Translations under genes and position numbers: made by a program
The notes under the pieces: model-generated
What the model saw: the letters and a program-made list of their open reading frames with translations, nothing else
Database searches by the model: none
Told to the model about the DNA's origin: nothing
In this document: positions 17,597 to 25,666 of the stretch, piece after piece
Numbering within the stretch: the first letter of the stretch is position 1
Layout: each line of letters starts with the position of its first letter
DNA from: Sinanaerobacter chloroacetimidivorans
GTDB taxonomy: Bacteria; Bacillota; Clostridia; Peptostreptococcales; Anaerovoracaceae
Direction of reading: 5' to 3'
NCBI RefSeq assembly: GCF_018128545.1
Contig: NZ_JAGSND010000003.1
Span: 186,001-250,000, forward strand
DNA: 64,000 nt

Positions 17597-17671
17597 CAAA
17601 AGCAAATCTTATGCTTGACAAACTGTCCATATAATTGTACTATATTTATTGTGCCGCACATGGTGTAATAT

Positions 17672-17758
17672 GCAGGCATGGCGGAATTGGCAGACGCGCA
17701 CGGTTCAGGTCCGTGTGAAGGTTCCTTCATGGAGGTTCGAGTCCTCTTGCCTGCACCA
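17672..17758 (+). tRNA. tRNA-Leu (CAG)
   Basis: An 87-nt tRNA including an encoded CCA. The acceptor stem is GCAGGCA/TGCCTGC. The anticodon stem is CACGG/CCGTG with loop TTCAGGT, so the anticodon is CAG. There is a long variable arm (GAAGGTTCCTTC), as expected for leucine tRNA, and a GGTTCGAGTCC T-arm. Its last 19 bases are repeated exactly at 33562-33580, marking it as the integration site of the island. Confidence 0.97.
17740..17758 (+). repeat. attL direct repeat, inside the 3' end of tRNA-Leu
   Basis: These nineteen bases are identical to 33562-33580. They cover the 3' T-arm strand, the acceptor strand and the CCA. Confidence 0.85.
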
Positions 17759-17768
17759 TATTGAACGA

Positions 17769-17821
17769 CGGTATGAGTTCTGAACATTTTTTTCGAAATG
17801 TCCAGAATCATACTGTTTTTT
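17769..17821 (+). terminator. Terminator after tRNA-Leu
   Basis: A long imperfect stem of about 20 bp (17769-17789 with 17796-17815) is followed by six T. Between it and the IS, 17865-17938 contains a further weak inverted repeat (gtcgtttggttt with aaccaaaaaacacgac) enclosing a CGAAA/TTTCG stem. Confidence 0.75.
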
Positions 17822-17948
17822 ATATGCTCAGACCCTGGATTTATGAGGGATTGAGCATTTCATATGTATTGAGTCGTTTGGTTTCTCTTTAGCGAAACAG
17901 TAAAATTTCGGCGAATAAAAACCAAAAAACACGACTTTTGAACACACA

Positions 17949-19155
17949 TGTCCAATTTTATTGCTTGCTCTTCTTGTCGTAAAACAAGCGTTCATGCGTG
18001 TTTGGGGTTTTATAGTTTAAAGTTATATGCGGACGTTCGTTATTATAAAAGTCGATATACCTCTCAACTCGCTCTTTAAATTCACTTAATGAATGATAGT
18101 TGGTTCGATAAAGTTCTTCCTTTTTCATCGTTGCAAAAAACGACTCCATGACCGCGTTATGATGCGGCCTGCCCGATGGCGAAAAGGATTGCTTTACATT
18201 GCAGCTTTTGAGCAGGTTCTGAAATGCATGCGACGTATATTGCACACCACGATCACTGTGAAAAATCAATCCGGATTCAGGCTTGCGAGAAGAGTAAGCC
18301 TGTTTAAAGGTAGCTGTGATGAGCTGTGAACTGTGCTTCTGTGAAATCTTATAGGCAACGACCTTTCTTGCATAAAGATCTATAATGGCACAGATGTATT
18401 GAAATTTTGACCCGAGTTTAAAGTACGTTACATCGCTTACCCAGACTTGATTGGGTGCTTGAACAGAAAACTGCATTTTTAGAGAATCCTTCTTCTTTTC
18501 ATGGTTGAACTGCAAATAATCCTTTTTTGCGCTAGTTCGAATACTATGCAGATTCATCTCCTGCATTAATTCGGCGACCATTTTGTCGCTTGTTGCTATG
18601 CCTCGTTCTGCCAATACTGCCTTGATTTTTTTCGCTCCGTAGATTTGGTTGCTCTCTTCATATACCTGTCTGATCAGTTCGCTTAACCGATTTCTGCGGA
18701 ATTGGTAACTGCTATTGTCTTTTTTGCTCCGAAGGATATGATTATAAAAAGTACCTCTGTCCACATTCAGAGCTTCACAGAGCACATAAACGCTGTATTG
18801 ACCATGAAGCAGAGCCAGTTCATGCAGTCTTTCTTTCAGTGGAGAGGATACGGCACAGTTTACTTTCTGCAACACCTCTAGCTTTTGTTCAAGCTTCGTT
18901 ATATGCTGCTTCATTTTGATAAACTCATTTGCGCTTACAGCATATCCAGCATCGGTATATGTTACTTTGTATGGTTTAATCCAGGCATAGAACGTGCTTC
19001 TGGCAATGCTTGCCCCCATACAAATATCCGCTGCCGATTCGCCATTGTGATATCTTTGGACCAACTGATACTTTTCTTCTTTACTTAGTTTCATGATTTC
19101 AATTCCTCCTTCGTTATTTGGAAAAAATATAGATATGACTAAAATTGTATAGACA
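17949..19155 (-). mobile_element. IS3-family insertion sequence
   Basis: About 1.2 kb around a DDE transposase gene. The ends are TGTCCAATTTTA at 17949 and, inverted, TGTCTATACAATTTTAG ending at 19155. These are related, with a four-base gap, and both begin with TG, as IS3-family ends do. No clear target-site duplication is seen, so the outer limits are approximate. Confidence 0.7.
17958..19094 (-). CDS. IS3-family transposase, single reading frame
   Basis: The 378-residue protein has an N-terminal helix-turn-helix (KEEKYQLVQRYHNGESAADICMGASIARSTFYAWIK), a short coiled coil, the HTH_21-like segment YGAKKIKAVLAERGIATSDK, and an rve integrase core with the DDE residues in WVSDVTYF, FHSDRGVQYTS and ESFFATMKKE. 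It begins at the ATG at 19094 behind AGGAGGAATT. Most IS3 members make OrfAB by frameshifting; here both parts are in one frame. The gene looks intact and may be active. Confidence 0.9.
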   Translation of the reverse strand: MKLSKEEKYQLVQRYHNGESAADICMGASIARSTFYAWIKPYKVTYTDAGYAVSANEFIKMKQHITKLEQKLEVLQKVNCAVSSPLKERLHELALLHGQYSVYVLCEALNVDRGTFYNHILRSKKDNSSYQFRRNRLSELIRQVYEESNQIYGAKKIKAVLAERGIATSDKMVAELMQEMNLHSIRTSAKKDYLQFNHEKKKDSLKMQFSVQAPNQVWVSDVTYFKLGSKFQYICAIIDLYARKVVAYKISQKHSSQLITATFKQAYSSRKPESGLIFHSDRGVQYTSHAFQNLLKSCNVKQSFSPSGRPHHNAVMESFFATMKKEELYRTNYHSLSEFKERVERYIDFYNNERPHITLNYKTPNTHERLFYDKKSKQ

Positions 19156-19271
19156 GGAAGTGAAATCATCAAATGCAGCCGAGACCAGACCAATAAGGTG
19201 GAATTAAACACAGATGCATAAAAGGGGTTGTTAACTACTTTCTATGTGATACTGTTAAAAACTATATTTTA

Positions 19272-19300
19272 TTGAAGGTTTCGATAATATTTGGTATAAT
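19272..19300 (+). promoter_or_regulatory. Sigma-A promoter for a small RNA
   Basis: TTGAAG (19272) and TATAAT (19295) are separated by exactly 17 nt. No coding start follows before the terminator at 19356. Confidence 0.75.
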
Positions 19301-19306
19301 TAGACA

Positions 19307-19388
19307 ACGGGAGGCCAAAGTGCCTTTCCTCTTGAAGCATAATTTCGACACTTATAAACCGTACAGGGATATTCCTGCACGGTTTTTA
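19307..19388 (+). ncRNA. Putative ~80-nt small RNA, resembling a type I antitoxin RNA
   Basis: The unit consists of the promoter at 19272-19300, a short structured body (gaggccaaagtgcctt, aggc/gcct stem) and a terminator at 19356-19388 (aaaccgt/acggttt with an inner cagg/cctg stem, then TTTTT). No open frame with a ribosome binding site lies inside. The size and layout resemble the antitoxin RNA of the cassette at 33.1 kb, and the closing AAACCG/CGGTTT stem is similar. No toxin partner is visible on the opposite strand. The rest of the 350-bp gap between the IS and gajA, including 19389-19507, holds nothing recognisable except the gajA ribosome binding site. Confidence 0.55.
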
Positions 19389-19507
19389 GGGGGTTGTGTT
19401 ATAGAAAAATTAAGTTAAGAGTTGATTCTGGTGTTAAAAAGACATCTATAGACTGTAAAAACATTAATAATTCAACTGCAGTTATATGAGTAAAAGGGGG
19501 AAAAGTT

Positions 19508-21514
19508 ATGTATGTTAATAAGATTCACATTCGAAACTTTAGAATCTTATCTCAATCCACACTTGATTTTAAAGATAAGCTATGTCTAATGATTGGGCGA
19601 AACAATAGTGGAAAGACATCCTTTTTCGTATTGTTTGAGAAATTCATAAATGGTCTGTCTTTTGATTTTAACGATTTTTCTCTGTGCAAAAGACAACTGC
19701 TATTAGCTTTAGATGAAAGCTCGGTTGTAACCGAATTTTCTATACAACTTATATTAAATATTAAGTATGAGGAATCTGATGATCTTTGTCATTTATCAGA
19801 GTTTATCATGGATCTGGATCCAGCACGCCAGGATGTTAATCTACTTTTTGAGTGTTGCGTAAAGAAGGAAAAATTACTAGAGTCTATTAGTCTTGCAAAT
19901 GATATGTCGAAAGAAAAATTCATTAAAAAATATCTCAGTGATTATTTGGAAAAATGTGTTTATACCTTTGACAGTTTGGATGATCTTAAGCCGCAAAATA
20001 GGCATCGATTAATAAAAAAAGAATTGAAAGATGTAAAAAAGCTAATTGATTTCGAAATAATACATGCCAAAAGAAGCGTGTCTAGTTCCGAAGAAAAAAC
20101 GGGCGCGAAAGTCCTTTCTGCTTTAGCAACTAGCTTTTTTAACAATAAAAATGTTAACTCTCCAGACAAATTTGAAGCTATAAACAAATTAATCGAGGAT
20201 ATGGATTCAAAACTAGGAGTAAATTATGAGGTGTTCTTTAATGATTTTCTTCGTAATGCAAAAGATTTTTTGGGGTTAGATGGTCTTAAGATTGTATCCA
20301 ACCTTAAGGCACATGAAATAATTAATGATTCTTCCGAAGTTATATATGGTAGTGATGTGAATCAACTTCCTGAATATCTCAATGGCTTAGGTCATATGAA
20401 CATACTGTATTTACTTTTAAATATGGAAATCAAAAAAAGCACTTTCATAGCTAACAACAAGGACATAAAATTGCTTTTCATCGAAGAACCTGAAGCTCAT
20501 ACACATCCCCAGCTTCAATATATATTTGCTCGTAAAGTTAGTGAAATTGTAGATGAATTGCCGGGTGTACAGACAATTATTACAACACATTCCCCACATA
20601 TCGTAGCTAATCATCCTTTTGAAAATATTCGGTACATGCTGATTGGGAAGGACTCCTGTGGATATACAAATATTGAAATCAAAAATTTCTATAAAGATTT
20701 AAGGATTAAGTACCAGAATGAAATGAATGAGTTTCAGTTTCTTAAGCAGTATCTCACGATAGAATCAGCGGAACTTTTCTTTGCAGATAAGGCAATATTT
20801 ATTGAAGGCGTATCAGAAAATATGCTTATGCCTTATTTTGTATCAAAATATGATACTCAGAAAACCGATGACGAAAAAAAGTTCATTAAAGAACATACTG
20901 AAGAAAAAAGTACGTATATTCCACTTGCTTCGCAAAATGTCTCATTTCTTCAGGTAGGTGCTAATGCAAAGGCATTTAGACATTTTCTCGAGTTTCTTCA
21001 GATCCCAACAGTTATCATTACCGATATAGATACTACAAAATCGACTGTAACAAAGTCAGGAGCAATTCGATATACGGCATGCTCTGTTGAAGATTCGCCT
21101 GACAATACTAGCAATGAAACAATTAAGTATTATCTTGATGCACCTGATATAAATGACAAAAATGAATTTAAAACATGGCTGCAAAAATTAATCGATCACA
21201 ACCTACCTTGCTCAAATCAATATATCAGTGTAGCTTATCAGCAATCAGAAAACAATTATCACCCCAGAAGTTTTGAAGATTCTTTTATAAATGTGAATCT
21301 AGATCAGATTAAAAAAGAGTGTGTAAATATCAGCGGGCTTAAAAATATAGACGAAATTGAAAGCTATTCTGATATTTATGATTTAACCCAAAATATTATC
21401 GATAAAAAATCAGATTTTGCTTCGTCAATACTATTCATGGCGCATGTTAATAATAAGGGGTGGATAGTGCCTTCTTACATTTGGGAGGGATTCGAATGGC
21501 TACAAAAACGATAA
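19508..21514 (+). CDS. gajA: Gabija-like GajA: OLD-family ATPase/TOPRIM nuclease
   Basis: The 668-residue protein has an N-terminal ABC/SMC-type ATPase with Walker A GRNNSGKTS (residues 30-38), a signature-like NGLGHMN, Walker B KLLFIEEPEAHTHPQ (about 320) and H-loop TTHSPHIV. A C-terminal TOPRIM domain carries its catalytic acid in IFIEGVSENML (about 430) and DxD in IITDIDTTK (about 501). OLD nucleases of this form cut DNA under nucleotide control. In Gabija, GajA pairs with a UvrD-like helicase, exactly as here. It is about 90 residues longer than the best-known GajA. The next gene overlaps it by 19 bases, so the two are translated together. A class 2 OLD pair outside Gabija sensu stricto is the alternative. 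Confidence 0.85.
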   Translation: MYVNKIHIRNFRILSQSTLDFKDKLCLMIGRNNSGKTSFFVLFEKFINGLSFDFNDFSLCKRQLLLALDESSVVTEFSIQLILNIKYEESDDLCHLSEFIMDLDPARQDVNLLFECCVKKEKLLESISLANDMSKEKFIKKYLSDYLEKCVYTFDSLDDLKPQNRHRLIKKELKDVKKLIDFEIIHAKRSVSSSEEKTGAKVLSALATSFFNNKNVNSPDKFEAINKLIEDMDSKLGVNYEVFFNDFLRNAKDFLGLDGLKIVSNLKAHEIINDSSEVIYGSDVNQLPEYLNGLGHMNILYLLLNMEIKKSTFIANNKDIKLLFIEEPEAHTHPQLQYIFARKVSEIVDELPGVQTIITTHSPHIVANHPFENIRYMLIGKDSCGYTNIEIKNFYKDLRIKYQNEMNEFQFLKQYLTIESAELFFADKAIFIEGVSENMLMPYFVSKYDTQKTDDEKKFIKEHTEEKSTYIPLASQNVSFLQVGANAKAFRHFLEFLQIPTVIITDIDTTKSTVTKSGAIRYTACSVEDSPDNTSNETIKYYLDAPDINDKNEFKTWLQKLIDHNLPCSNQYISVAYQQSENNYHPRSFEDSFINVNLDQIKKECVNISGLKNIDEIESYSDIYDLTQNIIDKKSDFASSILFMAHVNNKGWIVPSYIWEGFEWLQKR

Positions 21515-23529
21515 ATCCATTAGAACTATGTCAGGATTGTATTGACAAACAAATAAGTTTTGTGTTGCAAGGTGGCGCTGGCAGCGGTAAAACTGAATCG
21601 CTCAAAGATTTGCTCTTATATTTATCCATCAAAAATCCATCTGCGCGTGTAGTATGCATAACTCATACAAATAATGCCGTTCAAGAAATTCAAGAGAGAA
21701 TTGGCGACAGATACCCTGTTAGTACAATCCACGCTTTTTTGCATGGTCTTATAAAAGATTACAAGAAGAATATTAAATGTGTCATTCCAGCGCTATATAT
21801 GGTCTCTAAAATGGAGAGATTAGAGTTGGGTGACGATAACAATGAAAAAGAGTATAAAAAAGCTGAATATGAGCGCTATAAGAAAATTTATAACAAATTT
21901 GCAGATAAGTTGTATTCGGTAAAGAAGGAGACTTGCGGAAAGGTTATAGGTAAAAAAGAGTATGATAACGACTCATCTTTTTACAATAATACTTTAAACG
22001 ACCAAATTGATAGTTTAAATGAATACATTAAAAGCATTATCGAAGCAAGTGATCAAGCAAAAATTCATTATAACGAAACTAAATTTGATAGTTTAGGAGA
22101 CTTTACATACGGTCATGATGGGTTGCTTATCATTGCACATTTATTATTAAAATCTTACCCCGTTTTAGGCAGAATTATTAAAGATAAATACGATTATATA
22201 TTCATTGACGAGTATCAAGATACAAAACTGGAAGTAATTCAAGATTTGCTAGCACTTACCAAACAAAAAGATGGAGATAAAAAAAACTTAGCGCTGTGCT
22301 TATTTGGTGATTCAATGCAGGCCATCTATAGTGATGGAATCGGGAGTGTTAACAAATATACTGATGCTGGCGATCTGGTATTAATCCCTAAAGCGGATAA
22401 CTATAGATGCTCATATGAAATTATTAACCTTATCAACAACTTGCGTCTGGATGACATTAAACAAGAGGTTGCATTTGCAAAACTGCCCACAGGCGAATAT
22501 CAAACGGAAATGGATAGGCACGGTAATGTTAGAATTCTTTATTCTATTTGTGATCAACGCCCCAGCGGCTTTAGTTCACTGGAAGACAAGGAAAAGCATT
22601 TATTACGGGTTAATAAATTAATCAATGAAGCGAAGAAAGATTGTGAAAATGCTAAAATACTGATGTTAACAAATAAAGCTATTGCAGAAAAAGAAGGATT
22701 TAAGTATCTCTACAAAGTATTTGATGATAGGTATGTTGAAGTCAGCGATAGAATGGATAATTACTTAAAACGCATCCATATATCGGATATTTGTGAAATC
22801 TGTAATTACTATGAAAAGAAAAACTATAATCCAATAATCAAAACCATCCGATCGGGTGGCTATGTTATTCATTCACTTCAAGATAAGGCTAAGCTTCAAG
22901 ATATCATTGGGAAACTCTTAACTGACAAAACCCTATCAATATATGAAGCATTCCAATATGCAGTATCAAATAAACTTATCAAGCCTACAGAAGCTTGCCA
23001 GAATACTCTAAATTCAAATAAGAAATTTATTCAAGAGCTAGCCTCCAACGTCCAATATCAGAAATTTAAAAAACTTTATTTGGATGGGATGAATACCTAC
23101 AATAGAATTAAGGATGCTTTCGCAGTTGCATCAGAAGAAGAATTTGATTACTATAAAAATCTCTATAAAAAGGAAATATTCATAGAGACGTTTTTCTCGC
23201 AATCTATTAAGTTTGCAGATGCACTTAATTACACTAGATATCTGAATGAAAATTCTAATTATATCACTATGCATAAAACTAAAGGTTCTAGTATTGACTC
23301 AGTTATTGTTGTTATGGAAGAATTTTATTGGAACGAATACGATTTCTCTCTTATTTATACCGATAATTCAAAACAGGAAAAATGGGAAAATTCACAGAAG
23401 TTGATATATGTTGCATGCTCTAGAGCTCGTAAAGCTCTTAGCTGTATTAGACTGCTTTTGGAAGATGAGGTTGAAGACTTCTTGAGAGTTTTCCCTGATG
23501 CTGTTGAAGTAAAACTGGAACAACCTTAA
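21496..23529 (+). CDS. gajB: Gabija-like GajB: UvrD/Rep-type superfamily 1 helicase
   Basis: The 677-residue protein starts at the ATG at 21496 behind GGGAGG. SF1 motifs are in order: GGAGSGKTES (26-35), ITHTNNAVQEI (Ia), STIHAFLHGL, Walker B DYIFIDEYQDTK (about 233), LFGDSMQAIYS (III), ITMHKTKGSSIDSVIV (V, about 590) and VACSRARKAL (VI, about 638). Known GajB proteins are near 500 residues. The extra length here lies mainly in lysine-rich insertions between motifs Ia and II and in a large central region before motif V. As a partner of GajA it is expected to sense or expose phage DNA ends; that is inferred from Gabija studies. Confidence 0.85.
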   Translation: MATKTINPLELCQDCIDKQISFVLQGGAGSGKTESLKDLLLYLSIKNPSARVVCITHTNNAVQEIQERIGDRYPVSTIHAFLHGLIKDYKKNIKCVIPALYMVSKMERLELGDDNNEKEYKKAEYERYKKIYNKFADKLYSVKKETCGKVIGKKEYDNDSSFYNNTLNDQIDSLNEYIKSIIEASDQAKIHYNETKFDSLGDFTYGHDGLLIIAHLLLKSYPVLGRIIKDKYDYIFIDEYQDTKLEVIQDLLALTKQKDGDKKNLALCLFGDSMQAIYSDGIGSVNKYTDAGDLVLIPKADNYRCSYEIINLINNLRLDDIKQEVAFAKLPTGEYQTEMDRHGNVRILYSICDQRPSGFSSLEDKEKHLLRVNKLINEAKKDCENAKILMLTNKAIAEKEGFKYLYKVFDDRYVEVSDRMDNYLKRIHISDICEICNYYEKKNYNPIIKTIRSGGYVIHSLQDKAKLQDIIGKLLTDKTLSIYEAFQYAVSNKLIKPTEACQNTLNSNKKFIQELASNVQYQKFKKLYLDGMNTYNRIKDAFAVASEEEFDYYKNLYKKEIFIETFFSQSIKFADALNYTRYLNENSNYITMHKTKGSSIDSVIVVMEEFYWNEYDFSLIYTDNSKQEKWENSQKLIYVACSRARKALSCIRLLLEDEVEDFLRVFPDAVEVKLEQP

Positions 23530-23606
23530 TAAATAATGTGGATTATTTCTATAACCCGAAATCGGGTACCACCGTTTGGATTAAGTGAGGGAGGAGGGGA
23601 TTGATT

Positions 23607-24989
23607 ATGCAGCTAATCAGTAACGTGCCAGACAGTTTTTGGGGTTTATTCAGAACTAAGAATAGGATTTTATATATTGAGGTCTTGATGAATCTTAATG
23701 AAGAATATCAATACAACAATTATTTCATTAGTTGGGACGTATGTGTGCAAGTGATCTCAAACTTTTTTCATGTACGAATAATAAATCTGGAGGATGAAGA
23801 TCAGGAATCGGATATCGACAAAACACAGCCGCCTGCCACAAGGACACTGAATTTACTTATTAAGATGGGATGGCTGAAAAAATTAGAGGATTATAGTCAG
23901 GGTATCACCAATATTGTAATTCCGGATTATTCCGCTGTAATGATCGATGCGTTCGAGCGGCTTTATAATGAGAACGACGACGAAGCAGAGGTATATATTC
24001 GCAATGTATATGCTTCAGTTTTTTCTTATATGAATGATTCTCGTGGAGATATCAGTTTTCTGAATAATGCGATGCAAAATACGAGGATATTGAATAAAAG
24101 CCTGCAAAATATGTTACATAATATGAACCGCTTTTTTTCCAATCTGTTGGATCAGGAATTTTACGGAAATTTGTTGGCAGAGCATTTGAACGTCTATGTG
24201 GAAGAAGTGGTAAAGAAAAAATATCATATTCTTAAAACATCGGATAATTTTTATCTATACAAAAACGATATCAAGTCCTGGCTAAGAGGGATCGAAGAGC
24301 GCACGTCTGAGAAAGTATTCACTTTAGATAATTCTGACGAGAACCGTTTGCTTCTGGACCGTTATACTAAGGAATTAAATCTGGTCCAAGAAATCAGCAG
24401 AGGCTTTGACGAAATAGAACGGCGGATCTTTTTTATGGATAAGGAGCATACGAAGTATGTCCGCGCAACGGTAACCCGTTTAAATTACCTTATAAACGAA
24501 GACAGGGATACAAAGGGGCTGATCATTCAATTTTTAAATTATGTCTCGTCGGAAAATTGCAGCAATGCCGCCGACACATTACGTGATGCGGCTTCTTTTG
24601 TTCATCTTACGAATATGGAAATTATGTCGAGCCGGCGCTTTTACAAGAAGAGGAAAACGAAATCGGACTTTACCGCTCAGTTGGAGCCCGATACAGAAAT
24701 CCAGCAGGACCTGACAAAAGAAGAAATTCTGCGCATGAACAGGACCCACAATAAATACAGCAAAATGCAAATTGAAGAATTTATAGAGTCGGGTATAAAG
24801 GGAGATCGGTTTGAGGTAACGGACAATACCGTTCAAAGTGATATAGACTTTGAAAAATTAATTTTAGCTTACGACTATTCAATTCGGCGAAACAGCCGGT
24901 TTGAAGTGATAGAAGAAGGCCAGGAAATAGAAACGGAAAGATATCGTTACCCTAAAATAACTTTTAGGAGAAAGCAGGTAGGTGCATGA
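23607..24989 (+). CDS. jetA: Wadjet subunit JetA
   Basis: The 460-residue protein opens with ISNVPDSFWGLFRTKNRILYIEVLMNLNEEYQYNNYF, the N-terminal pattern I associate with the DUF5716-type JetA. Two winged-helix-like stretches and long helices follow. In Wadjet, JetA is the kleisin-like subunit that bridges the SMC heads in a complex cutting closed circular DNA (plasmids). The ATG at 23607 is set by GAGGAGGGG. It opens a four-gene operon with tight overlaps (ATGA with jetB). Identification rests on the whole neighbourhood as much as on its own sequence. The DUF5716 form suggests Wadjet type II or III rather than type I; that subtype call is from memory. Confidence 0.85.
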   Translation: MQLISNVPDSFWGLFRTKNRILYIEVLMNLNEEYQYNNYFISWDVCVQVISNFFHVRIINLEDEDQESDIDKTQPPATRTLNLLIKMGWLKKLEDYSQGITNIVIPDYSAVMIDAFERLYNENDDEAEVYIRNVYASVFSYMNDSRGDISFLNNAMQNTRILNKSLQNMLHNMNRFFSNLLDQEFYGNLLAEHLNVYVEEVVKKKYHILKTSDNFYLYKNDIKSWLRGIEERTSEKVFTLDNSDENRLLLDRYTKELNLVQEISRGFDEIERRIFFMDKEHTKYVRATVTRLNYLINEDRDTKGLIIQFLNYVSSENCSNAADTLRDAASFVHLTNMEIMSSRRFYKKRKTKSDFTAQLEPDTEIQQDLTKEEILRMNRTHNKYSKMQIEEFIESGIKGDRFEVTDNTVQSDIDFEKLILAYDYSIRRNSRFEVIEEGQEIETERYRYPKITFRRKQVGA

Positions 24990-25666
24990 TAAACGAGTAC
25001 GAGGAACTGAGTTCCGAAGAGAAAGAAAAGGTCACACATGTTATCAAGACACTGCTTAGCCAGACTTATCTGTTGGAGAGGAAATATGACAAAAGACAGA
25101 AACGGATGCAGGTCAATCAAGATTTTCGGGCCTGCGATGGCGGACTGATGGAGTTTATTCGGGATTATTTCAGTATTGCGGATATACAGGTCAGACAGGA
25201 TCTTTCCAATGGTGTTATTTATCTGGACGGTGGGGAGAGGGAGATCGGAGCGAGGCTGTCAGAGTATACGACCAAGTTCATCTTAATATTGAAGGTTATA
25301 TTTGATGAGCAGATGTCAACTGCATCTACCAGCAGCTTTGTCATTACCGGCAGGGCAGAAGTGCAGGAAAAGATGGCAGGATTTAATCTGCTGACGCGTC
25401 AGCCTACCGGAAATGATATCAAGAGTACATTCAGATTACTGAAAAAATATCAAATAATAGAACCTCTGGATAACAGTGATGAAAGTGATCTGACTGCCAG
25501 ATTCATGATATATCCTACCATAAATATGATTCTACTCGGGGAAGATATCCGAAAATTGGTTGAAACTTACTGCGTCAATGGGGAAAAAGCGCAACTGAAT
25601 CAAACAGAAGAGGAACTAATGGATTCCGACGAGGAGGAAATGAATGGAACAGAATCAGAGATTTGA
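24986..25666 (+). CDS. jetB: Wadjet subunit JetB (DUF4194-like)
   Basis: The 226-residue protein has two winged-helix-like regions and an acidic tail (EEELMDSDEEEMNGTESE). Its start overlaps the jetA stop by four bases, and its end overlaps the jetC start by 23 bases. JetB is the KITE-type dimeric subunit of the SMC-like Wadjet complex, equivalent to MukE. It contains FRACDGGLMEFIRDYF and LLTRQPTGNDIKSTFRLLKKYQII, which fit DUF4194. Its position between JetA and the SMC protein makes the assignment firm. Confidence 0.85.
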   Translation: MINEYEELSSEEKEKVTHVIKTLLSQTYLLERKYDKRQKRMQVNQDFRACDGGLMEFIRDYFSIADIQVRQDLSNGVIYLDGGEREIGARLSEYTTKFILILKVIFDEQMSTASTSSFVITGRAEVQEKMAGFNLLTRQPTGNDIKSTFRLLKKYQIIEPLDNSDESDLTARFMIYPTINMILLGEDIRKLVETYCVNGEKAQLNQTEEELMDSDEEEMNGTESEI

